NCBI GenBank assembly: GCA_029204225.1 | Contig: CM055106.1 | Location: 48,807,337-48,871,336, forward strand | Reading direction: 5' to 3' | From: Diphasiastrum complanatum | Lineage: Eukaryota > Streptophyta > Lycopodiopsida > Lycopodiales > Lycopodiaceae | Length of the DNA stretch: 64,000 nucleotides | Shown here: positions 55,375-64,000 of the stretch, in pieces | Numbering within the stretch: the first letter of the stretch is position 1 | How the letters are laid out: each line of letters begins with the position of its first letter | The notes under the pieces: generated by a model | The model's input: the letters and a program-made list of their open reading frames with translations, nothing else | Databases searched by the model: none | What the model was told of the DNA's origin: nothing | Program-made: the position numbers and the translations under genes

Positions 55375-56024
55375 TGTGAAAGATTTCAGATGCTTAAGAT
55401 CCAATCTACTTGAATGATCTTTGGTTAGAAAGAGAAATACACTACCAATTTCACCAATGTAGAAAAATCAGCATCTACACACAATTTGAGATGCAAACAC
55501 TAATAGAACTTGATCAAACTTGAATGAAATGATTATGTACTGTTGCTGTCCGTAAAAAACTAGCAAGCTACTGTATTTCACACGTGTGGATCCAAAAATA
55601 GCAAATATAGATCATTCTACACATAGAATTGCAAGCAATCACCAAGATAGTGCACCAATGCATAGTAGAACCCAAGAGAACCATGTATAAGCATGAAATG
55701 AGATAGAGAAGAGAGAAGATGACTCTCTCCACGAGTTACATCCTTTTATAGCAGGTCCAGACCCTATTTGGCCACTTGGCTTTCCCACCAAACTGCTAAC
55801 CCTACCAATTTTGTGTCTAGATTCAATGTACCCAACTTATTCGAATTGAATCTACTCAAACTCGCATTCTATCTTTCCCACACTTTCAAAAAGTGTTTAT
55901 TCAAATGAAATTTAGACTAATGAACTTTTAAAAGTCAACCTCTAGGTCTAAAACAAATTTCGCCCTCAATATGCCAAATATGGAAATATTGCAAAATGTG
56001 ATGAAACTAGTTGAATCTTTCACA
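55375..56024 (-). repeat. Family F LTR, minus copy 2 (650 bp)
   Basis: Same termini as the other two copies. The sense start at 56024 follows a GTTGAAGAGGGAG polypurine tract. Contains an exact CACACGTGTG at 55579-55588 where the other two LTRs have CACACATGTG. Confidence 0.94.
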
Positions 56025-56775
56025 CTCCCTCTTCAACTAGTTTTAGCATAGACTTTGATAATACTTCAAGTGAAGTCCTATGATTTATGAACAAGTCTTT
56101 TCCCAATGCTTTGGTGAAGATATCAGCTACACATTCCCTTGAAGACACATGTTGAAGCTCCACCTCCTTTGCAATGACTCGCTCCCTCACAAAATGATAT
56201 TGTATCTCAATATGCTTGCTCCTAGCATGAAAGATAGGATTGGATGCCATTCTTTGGGCTGATTGATTGTCACAAAAGATGATTGGGCTCTCTGAAAAAT
56301 CCAGCAAGTGAAGATCCTTGATCATCCTCTTGATCCATACCATCTCCTTTGTGCAATGTGTAAGAGCTTTGTACTCGGCCTCACTAGATGACAATGAGAT
56401 AGTGGCTTGTTTCTTTGACATCCATGATATAGCTCCATCACTTATGAAAATACAATAAGAATTAATGGATTTCCTATCCATTATATCTCCAGCATAGTCC
56501 AAATCTGAAAATCCAAAAAGATTAGGTGATGATCCCTCATACAATATGCCAAAATCTCGAGTTCCAATGATGTACCTCAGAACTCGCTTTCCTAGCTTCC
56601 AATGCTCCTCACTAGGATCTTGCATGAATTGACTCAATCTTCCAACACAATAGCTTAGATCAGGTCTACTAATGGTTAAATAGATGAGTGAACCAACTAG
56701 CTTTTCTAGTAATAGGAAGCTTGTAATTGAAGTATCCAATGAATCTAGTTCTCTTGATAAAGAGTAGTGATGCTT
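56025..56775 (-). pseudogene. Family F RT end and RNase H, copy 2
   Basis: Open on the minus strand from about 56775 to the stop near 56025: KLVGSLIYLTISRPDLSYCV (thumb/connection), HWKLGKRVLRYIIGT, FSDLDYAGDIMDRKS (Asp of DADWA kept as DLDYA), SWMSKKQATISLSSSEAEYKAL, FCDNQSAQRMASN, HARSKHIEIQYHFVRER and VADIFTKALGKDLF. This is the only piece of pol in the window with an uninterrupted RNase H. It is truncated at 56775 and followed by the family LTR. Confidence 0.92.
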
Positions 56776-57633
56776 ATAGAATTGTTTAGGGGCAAATTTT
56801 TTATTATGTTAGAGAAGTTTTAAAGTGGGCTTTTGGTTTTGAATCTTTTTGAAAAAAGATTTGTGGAATGGTTAGAGGAAGTCTTCCTCTACATTCACAA
56901 AAATGTTTTTGCAAAAAGATTGATTCTAGCTATGTATTTTGATCAAAACTAGTGTTTTTTTTGCATAAATGAAGTGTTTAAACTTTTGATTTTCATTTTG
57001 AAATTTTATTTTTAAGACCTGTAAATCTGAAAATCAGATTTGAAAAGTGAAATTTTCATAAAAACTTATTAGTTACACCTTTCTACCTACTAGTTTCATG
57101 AAAATGGCAATGTAGGAAGAAAAAGGTAGTGTAACTTTATGCATAAAAAAGGTTTTAAAGTTCTATTTTTTGTCATTTTGAAGTTCTGATTTTCAGACCT
57201 GTAAATCTGAAAAACAGATCTGAAAAGTGAAGCTTTCATAGAACTTCATTAGTTTTCCATTTCTAGTCACTAGTTTCATATATTTGAAGAACTAGGAAAG
57301 TGAGAAATGTGAAAATTTGTGTTGAATTTGAAATGACAAATGGAAATGGAATTGGAATGGAAACTTAATGTAAACATTAGCTTGAAGTAGTTAATTGAAG
57401 TTTTCATAAAGATTAGTTTTGATTTTTGCTTTGGATTGAGGCAAAAGTAGGAAATTGCTTGGTGTAGTTTTCTCTTAAGCTTGGATTGAGCTTGCAAAAA
57501 GTTGGCTTGGATTGAGCTTACAAACAATAAGTATTAAATGAGTAGAAGTAAATGCTTTTATTTGCATTGGATTATATAAGAATAAGCATTTCTATCATTC
57601 TAATTAGAATTACTTGTTGTTGTATTTGCATAA
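56776..57633. repeat. Gypsy H leader with a 180-bp direct duplication
   Basis: Non-coding. AGACCTGTAAATCTGAAAA starts at 57015 and 57195 (offset exactly 180), and the following AGTGAA..TTTCATA.AACTT.ATTAGTT is also repeated. The block ends at the H gag ATG at 57634. No primer site recognised. Confidence 0.65.
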
Positions 57634-58520
57634 TTGGAAAACACGCAAGCAACTCCAATGGATCAAACCAATGAAAATCCATCATTTGGTCTATCAAACC
57701 CGTCCAATGTGGCACAAGCTCTTGAACTTTTATACCAACAAATTCAAGCCACTAATAAAAAGCTTCTTGAAATTAATCAAAGGAACCAAGACTTAGAGTC
57801 CAAGTTAACCAACTAGAAGAAGCATGTAGTTCCACCTCCCGTAAAATTGTTTAAAGGGGAGAAAAAAGATAGGAACTTGCAAGTGGTAAGTTCATGGCTT
57901 AATGTATGGAACAAATACTTTGGCATGAACCAATTTCCTGAGTGTGAAAAATTGTCCATTGTAATCATGTTCCTTGAAGGAAGAGCCTTAGTATGGTGAG
58001 ATGACCTAGTTGCAAAAGATAATCAACCTTGTACATGGGATGACTTTTGCATAGTTTTTAGGGAATACTTCCTACCACTATTAGATGTCTATGAACAGTC
58101 ATTTAACAATGAATAAAGGTTTGGAACAATTTATTCAAGATTTTCGTGAGTACTTGAATTCACTTTATAGTGACATTCCACCAAAGGTACAAATGTTAAT
58201 GTTTATTGATGGTTACCAAAAGATTACCAAGTGGATGTTCGTAGGAACCATCCAAAAACCCTACAGGATGCTATTAGGGCTACAAAGTATTTTGATGATA
58301 CACCTAAGCCATCTAGGGGTCACCAGCCTAATGAGCCAAAGAAAGGTTTTCAATTCAAGAGGAAGGATAGGGAAGCTGTTAATGAAACACATCCCAATTC
58401 CGACAATCCTAAGAAAACCAAGAAAAACTTTAAAAACCATCAGGGTGGCAAAGATATAACTGAAGCTCGTACGAAGAACCTGTGCTTCAAGCGCAATGGC
58501 AAGGGTCACCTTGCATGAGA
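57634..58520 (+). pseudogene. Gypsy H gag
   Basis: MENTQATPMDQTNENPSFG opens a short frame with a coiled-coil-like LLYQQIQATNKKLLEINQ. After a stop at 57814 the gag domain follows: PPVKLFKGEKKDRNLQVVSSWL, YFGMNQFPECEKLSIVIMFLEGRALVW, PCTWDDFC..FREYFLP. Further on, in other frames, come a Lys/Asn-rich linker and a damaged zinc knuckle, CFKRNGKGHLA-stop-DC: the second Cys is Arg and a stop replaces the residue before DC. At least four stops or shifts. Confidence 0.85.
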
Positions 58521-58603
58521 TTGCGTCAAAAAACTAGCTTCTACCTCAGGTAATCTATCTCGAAGTAATGAGATGGATGTATGTTTTCTTAGTTCTTTAG
58601 TTT

Positions 58604-60978
58604 TTGGACCTAATGACCATTAATGTAAATTTGGTGCAGACGCTAAACCTTTCTACCCAAAAAAGTGAGAAAAACTATTGTGTGACAATGGCATCGGGGA
58701 GCAATCATGAGTTTATGGATTATGTTGTTCCTGATGTAGAGTTACACATACAGGATTACTTTGAAAAACTAGAATTCCATGTTATTGCATTAGCTAATGT
58801 AGATACTATTCTCGAGCAACAATGGCATTTTGATAAGAATAAGTCACTGAGAATCGATTTTGTTGAAAAATCTTTATCTTTTATGGATGAGAATTCTTTA
58901 ATTAAGATCAAGGCTAGTCAAGTGTTAACACTAAAAATGTTAATCCTTATTCTAAACATGAACTTAATTCAATAATGAAAAATTTTGATTTTAAAGTTTA
59001 TTTACGTTTTTATAATGATTTCATTTGCTGCAATGATAAATAAACTTAACATAAATGCCATGAATATACCCAGTGAGAACACTACAAAGTTTGAAGCCTA
59101 GAATGAACTTAGGCATGAATTCAATGATGGTTTTATAGACCTTCCTGTAGGTTTACCACCCTAAAGAACAATTGATCATAAAATTCTGGTTCAATTCCGA
59201 TCGCACAGCGTCCCTATCGGATGAGTGCATCGGAAGAGGCTGAGGTAAGTAGGCATTTACATGATTACCTGAAGAAGGGGGTGGGTGGGTACAACCTCGT
59301 AAGTCTCCTCGAGCATCACCAATGGTTTTGGTTGCCAAGAAAGATGGGACTAAGGTTTAATGCGTCGATTATAAGAAATTGAATAAGGTAACCGTTAAGA
59401 ATAGATATCCACTGTCGCGGATGGATGACCTAATAGATTATCTTGGTGGTGCTAAGTACTTTACCAAGATAGATCTATGATCGGGATACCATCAGATCCC
59501 ATTAGGGCAGAAGATATACCAAAAACGGGTTTTCAAACTTGCTTTGGACATTACGAATTTTTGGTATTGCCTTTTGGTCTAACCAATGCACCGACAACTT
59601 TCTAACAGATGATGTGAATGATTTGTTCAGGCCATATCGAGAAGATTCGCAGTGTTATTTTTAGATGATATCCTAGTGTTCAATAAGAATTTGGCGGAAC
59701 ATAAAGAGCATCTTAGGATTGTCCTGGACATCCTAAGAAGGGAAAAGCTCTTTGAGTCTAATGTGACTCTTTTGTTGTCCCACTTGGGGCATAAGATTTC
59801 CAAACGAGGAGTGGAGATCAAGGTTGATCGTATCCAGAGGGTTATTGAATGGCCTATTCTTACCACAGTTTGGAAAATCAAGTCTTTCTTGGGGTTTGTA
59901 GGATTTTTTCTTCGGCATATTTCCCAATTTGCCCTCTTACTTAGGCCTTGAAAGGCTATAAGAAGCTAAGTCAGAGGGCTAAGAGTCCACTAGTGGAGTG
60001 GACGGAGGATATGAATTATTGTTTTGAGTTGCTTAAGAAAAGTGTTACTTCAGCACCAATACCAATCATTGGCGATCCTAATAAGACTTTTCTGGTTAGG
60101 ACCGATGCCAGTGATTATGCCATTGGAGCTGTTTTGATGCAGGATGGACATCTTGTTGCTTGTAAAAGCAAGAAACTCAACCCTGCTCAATCTAGGTATT
60201 GTACCTAGATGGGCTGAGTTGATGCAAATCTTTGACTTTTCTATACGTTGTTGTAAAGGAAGTCAAAATACTCTAGCGGATGCTTTGAGCCGTTTACCGG
60301 TTATTAATCAGTTATGCTTTACTGTTAAAGAACCGGGGTTGTTTCAGTCTCTCCAAGGACTATATGAGTCCGATTCTTTTTTCGGAAAGTATTGGCAACA
60401 AGTACTTTCGGGGGTTGATTCAGGTATGCAAGATTTCTTGAATCAGGGAAAGATTGAAATGGATTTTGCTATTCGAAACAAGATTTTGTTTTGTAAAGGC
60501 AAGGTGTGTGTACTAGAGAATGACACAGTAAGGGCCCAAATCTTGCATGAGTGTCATGATAGTCCATGCGCAGGACATCCGGGTATACAAAGAATACTTG
60601 ACTTAGTTCGACGACAATTTTGGTGGCCTAAGATGAAAAGTCAAGTACGACTATGTACTTAAATGTGCTAAGTGCCAGTTAAATAAAGCAGAGAGGCTAA
60701 AAGCTAGTGGCCTATTACATCCTTTAGATATTCCTACTGGAAAGTGAGAAAGTATATCTATGGATTTTGTGGTCGGGCTTCCACGTACAAGGAAGGGCCA
60801 TGATTCGGTTTGGGTCCTTGTTGACAGACTTACGCAGTTTGCTCAATTTATCCCAACAAAAACTACTGTTAAAGCTCTAGAACTAGCTCAACTATTTGTT
60901 GAGAAGCTTTGTTGACTATACGGGCTGCCTTGTCATATTGTCAGTGACTGTGACCCAAAATTTACTGGGAATTTTTGG
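58604..60978 (+). pseudogene. Gypsy H protease, RT, RNase H and integrase start
   Basis: Protease-like segment (58604-58975) with VVPDVELHIQDYFEKLEFHVIALANVDTIL. RT in three frames: [28 protein letters not shown]-stop-SGYHQIP, then FLDDILVFNKNLAEH (catalytic DD) and GHKISKRGVEIKVDRI, FLGFVGFF. RNase H TDASDYAIGAVLMQDG, then a deletion near 60205 that removes the middle of the domain, resuming FDFSIRCCKGSQNTLADALSRLP. Integrase zinc region (ECHDSPCAGHPGIQRIL) and core SMDFVVGLP...[27 protein letters not shown] with both Asp residues, cut at about 60978. More than eight stops or shifts. Confidence 0.87.
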
Positions 60979-61330
60979 CAAAATCATCATTACCATCTAA
61001 AGTAGGATACTTTACACCAACATAAAAAATGTTAGATCCATCCACATCACCATTAATAATGCTTGAAGATCCTTTTGGAATGTTCCCCTCATAAAAAATG
61101 ACATCTCTACCAACAATCACCTTGTTAGTAGAAGGAATGTAAACCTTGTAGGCTTTACTCAGCTCACTATATCCAACAAATATACCTTTCCTTGAAGATG
61201 GATCCTCCTTGGTCCTATCATCAAGTGTAATGTTGACATAGCATGTGCATCCAAAAGTTCTAAGAAAGTTGACACTCGGCCTCCTCTTGAATAGCATCTC
61301 AAAAATTGTCCTTGCATCCAAGGCAAAACC
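60962..61330 (-). pseudogene. Copia integrase C-terminal fragment
   Basis: Minus strand: RPSVNFLRTFGCTCYVNI, RTKEDPSSRKGIFVGYSELSKAYKVYIPS, VGRDVIFYEG, then a short acidic tail. It is the block between the integrase core and RT. It directly abuts the gypsy H integrase, in opposite orientation, with almost no spacer. Confidence 0.85.
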
Positions 61331-61439
61331 ACTTAAACTGATGGATCAACTACCAAATTTTTTATAAAAGTTGTCACAGAGCTCTTCATAGTCAAATCTG
61401 ACCTGGATGCAATAGTACACCAGTTTGCCAGAGTTAGGG

Positions 61440-62241
61440 ATTAGAGAATTTCAAAATATCACCAAAAAAGGGCACTTTTTTCAAGATTTTTTGAGATCTT
61501 TTGGGAACTAACTTTTGCAAGTTTGTCAATCACTAAATTTGACTCAAGTGCATCTATAAAAAAAATCTGTGAGAGTTACTGATGGAAAAATCATCAATTT
61601 TGAGTGTATGCAAGAGTTCTGGAAGGCATAATCTTTGGAACCTTCGCAAAGCATCAAGATGTTAGAACCAACCTTTGCAGACACCAAAAATGGATTCAGG
61701 GCAGTGAGATTGACCTGCCTACCTAGTCAGAACATATAGAAAAGTTGTGCGAGAGTTCCCTACATGCAAGAGTTGAACCCTCGCAGGAACTGTTGGAACC
61801 TTCGCAGGGCATCCAAATCACCTACTAAACCTTCACAAACTTTTTTGGGGTCTTATAATTTTGTGAAGAAGGTCCCTACCAATTTTTGTAAAGAACTGAA
61901 TTGTGGAAAGTGCACTTCTTCTAATATGCACTCTAATTTTCTTCTATATAAGGGGAAAGTTCGATTCATTTGGCACTTTTAATGGAAAGCTCTGCCGAAA
62001 TTTTTTGTGAATTTTCAAAGCTTTCAGATTGTGACCAAACTTTGCCTGCACCTACATCTACCACCATAGCTACTTTCTATACACTCATTGCTCACTTTTC
62101 CAGCTACTTTTGTGCATTATCCACCTTTCTAGTTTTTTCCAGTCTTTTCCTTTGTTTTTAATGCCTTTTTACCTTTTTTGAAAGTCTTTTCCTGTTCTTC
62201 CATCTTTGTCTTCTTCCATCGTAATCCGATCCGCTAATATA
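61440..62241 (+). repeat. LTR-like block with the ~150-bp repeat and a TATA box
   Basis: 61440-61590 matches the tandem unit at 6441-7135 (GCACTTTTTTCAAGATTTTTTGAG, CTAACTTTTGCA). Words ACCTTCGCA and CTCGCAGG recur further on. CTATATAAGGGG at 61942-61953 is a strong promoter match, 290 bases upstream of the ORF at 62242. This supports U3-R-U5 organisation, although no primer site is identified. Confidence 0.6.
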
Positions 62242-63120
62242 ATGGCCTCAGCTTCTAGCCCTACTAATTAGCCATCTAGACCATCTGACGACTCCCTTAC
62301 ACCCAAGAATGTCATAAAAAATGACGTTACTACTGACATGCAAATCTGGCCACTACCTGCAGATTCCTTGGCCACACCCTGGGTCCAGGCAGTCGGACCT
62401 CTCCTACAAGTGATGGGCATTTACCCATCCATATTCACAACTATGCTTAACATGTCTCTCGTCCTCATGGCCTACACCACGTGGGACAAGAAAAAGCCTC
62501 GTTTCTACATCTTGTATGATAACAAGATGTACCAAGTGCGTGTCAATACAAACGCACTAGCGGCAATAACTCCATCGTCCAATCAGCAGCATATCTGCTG
62601 AATAACTTTCTAGTCTTTTCATCCTCACGCAAGGAGTGCATACAATCTAATCTCATAAGCCAAATAGTAAAATCCTATTTGGAATACCCTAACCCCTCCG
62701 TCGTACCTTATGACTGGTCCACCTTTGTTTTGAACAAACTAAGACTGGCCGTTAAACCAAACTCGTGCGACCGAATGGTCGTCAGGCCACTATTGTGTAA
62801 CCTTGCCTATACAGTTCTCGAACAGAAGGTTCGAAACTTCCAACGCTCTTCTATCCTTTCGATTGACGTTCCTCACGTTAACCTCTTCCCACCTTCCGGT
62901 GTTACTACCTCCACTCACTCCACTACTACTAACACACCGGCGAGCAAAAGAATGCATGGTGCTGCCTACACCTCCGCTAGTCCTCCTACAACTCGTTAGC
63001 GAACCATGCCATCTCAGGCTTCTTCTACAACCAGTGCCTCTGCGTCGGCACAAATGACCACTCTCACTTCTGTCAATTTTCAGAGAAAAAGGACAAATAT
63101 TGATTGTACTATCAATCATT
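62242..63120 (+). pseudogene. Unidentified ORF downstream of the LTR-like block
   Basis: ATG at 62242 (MASASSPTN, then a stop), continuing in frame through DMQIWPLPADSLATPWVQAV, MGIYPSIFTTMLNMSLVLMAYTTWDKK and FYILYDNKMYQV to 62580. After a frameshift it goes on through FLVFSSSRKECIQSNLIS, PYDWSTFVLNKLRLAVKPNSC, LCNLAYTVLEQKVRNF and a Ser/Thr-rich tail to 63120. About 290 codons with two stops and one shift. No zinc knuckle, protease or RT motif. It could be a gag or ORF1 of the LTR family, or a captured nucleocapsid-like gene; I cannot assign it. Confidence 0.45.
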
Positions 63121-63121
63121 A

Positions 63122-63570
63122 AGTTGGCCTTGAATAGCAAAAGATTGAACTAGATTAGAGAACTCATCTCCTAATCCATTCAAGATTACTTGTACTAGTT
63201 CATTATCTTGGATCTTCTCTCCTATAGATCCCAATTCTTTGTTCAAGGATTTTATCCTTAGGACATACTCTTGTCCATTTTTTCCACTTCCCCTCATGCT
63301 TTGCAAGATCAAGTTTCTTAGCATAAGCACTCTTGAAGTGTTATTGGATTGATAAATATTCTTTAGTGAATCCCAAGCCTCTTTTGATGTGGTACAAGAA
63401 GCCACCTCCTTCAAGAGGTCATTGCTTACATTTAACTTCAAGCAATGTAGGGCTAATCTAACCCTCTTCTTGTATTTTAGTTGTTCTTGGAGAGCTTGAG
63501 GCTCTTTCTCAACTCCTAAGACAATATCAAAGAGATCATGAACCACTAGTAGTGATTCCCTCATCGTTTG
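63122..63570 (-). pseudogene. Copia gag fragment of the D type
   Basis: Minus strand: ESLLVVHDLFDIVLGVEKEP, LKLNVSNDLLKEVASCTTSKEAWDSLKNIYQ, ILQSMRGSGKNGQEYVLRIKSL, LVQVILNGLGDEFSNLVQSFAIQ. The same blocks occur in copia D (17676-18526), here without the stop in KEAWDSLK. The N-terminal 25 or so residues are missing (unrelated sequence before ESLL) and the C-terminus, including the zinc knuckle, is cut at 63122 where the opposite-strand ORF ends. Confidence 0.88.
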
Positions 63571-63603
63571 ACTTTCTCGTCGTCTGACTTTCTCCTGTTG
63601 TAC

Positions 63604-63635
63604 CATGAAAGATTCTGTATCACGAATCTTTCATG
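63604..63635. other. Perfect 12-bp inverted repeat, 8-base loop
   Basis: CATGAAAGATTC (63604-63615) and GAATCTTTCATG (63624-63635) are exact reverse complements around TGTATCAC. A further TCGTG/GTTCGCGAAC-rich stretch follows. It lies just outside the truncated copia gag. Confidence 0.9.
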
Positions 63636-63639
63636 TTCG

Positions 63640-64000
63640 TGTCTTCTCGTCAGGGTGTTCGTGAATCTGTCGCGTTCGCGAACACTTTTGTCAAGCAGAG
63701 GGCTGAAAGCTAGCAAAGCTTTGTAAATTGAAACGTTTTGTTTCTTCAGATCTGACTCTGGAATTCTTTGCGAGAGTTAACTCTTGCAAGAAGTGAAAAT
63801 TTCACTGTTTGCGAGGGTTCAAAACCATTATTTTGGCTTGATATTTACCAATTCTCAGTACTAACTCTCGCAGGCTTCTTCACTAATGGAAATTGATATC
63901 CTGGATTGATTGAAATGGTGTGCGAGAGTTCTCTCTGGAAGGATTTGCTGGATCTTCACTTTTTAGTGATTTTTTAGCACCTAAACCCAATTTTCTGCTC
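63640..64000. other. LTR-like DNA, no gene
   Basis: Contains TGCGAGAGTT, CTCGCAGG and CTTGCAAG words like those in the 61.4-kb block, so probably part of the same repeat family; it runs off the window. Confidence 0.4.

Noticed and set aside
1-64000. tRNA, rRNA, CRISPR, operon or phage-like systems
   Set aside because: No cloverleaf, rRNA core, regularly spaced repeat-spacer array or bacterial gene arrangement was seen; all context is plant nuclear repeats.

Overview
This is a stretch of nuclear DNA from a land plant with a large, repeat-rich genome. It is almost entirely a graveyard of LTR retrotransposons. The reasons are: plant-type Ty1/copia gag-pol sequences (zinc knuckle, DSG protease, HHCC and DDE integrase, DVKTAFLNG-type reverse transcriptase, ADIFTK-type RNase H tail), primer binding sites matching the plant initiator-methionine tRNA (TGGTATCAGAGC), plant Ty3/gypsy lineages (one with a chromodomain), a CACTA/En-Spm TNP2 transposase remnant and a plant MATE transporter pseudogene. 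I cannot name the species. No functional host gene, tRNA, rRNA, CRISPR array or bacterial feature was found.

Layout. 0-5 kb: CACTA-like terminus and TNP2 pieces mixed with copia fragments, then an LTR end with a tRNA-Met primer site and a gag start. 5-8 kb: TC microsatellites, a gypsy-type primer site, an LTR-like block of 150-bp tandem repeats, and a chromovirus integrase tail with chromodomain. 9-14 kb: an LTR-like repeat and two adjoining minus-strand copia pol fragments (A, B). 14.5-17.7 kb: plus-strand copia C. 17.7-25.6 kb: the best-preserved locus. Minus-strand copia E (18532-24493) is complete, with both LTRs, PBS, PPT and a 5-bp target duplication, and it sits inside the gag gene of an older copia (D). 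25.7-33.1 kb: gypsy element G, a tandem copy of its 3' junction region, and a long coiled-coil ORF.

34 kb: MATE pseudogene, the only clear host-gene sequence. 36-37 kb: a coding-looking repeat (R2) that recurs at 52 kb. 37.8-38.9 kb: LTR plus RNase H tail of a minus-strand copia. 39.3-41.7 kb: an unidentified multi-exon-looking gene whose presumed introns are full of TTTGGTACTTT. 43-45 kb: tandem duplications and a gypsy RNase H. 46.5-56.8 kb: copia family F as a plus-strand 5' half and two minus-strand 3' ends, with a gypsy gag ORF without pol between them. 57.6-61 kb: decayed gypsy H ending abruptly in a copia integrase piece. 61.4-64 kb: repeat-bearing LTR-like DNA, an unidentified ORF and a copia gag.

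The elements do not work together as a system. They record successive insertions, truncations and recombinations, and every pol gene I examined carries stops, frameshifts or lost catalytic residues. The points most worth pursuing are the non-TG/CA termini of element E with its deamination-only LTR divergence, the unidentified gene at 39-41 kb, the R2 repeat, the G tandem structure with its extra ORF, and a CACACGTGTG-type palindrome that recurs across unrelated LTR-like regions.
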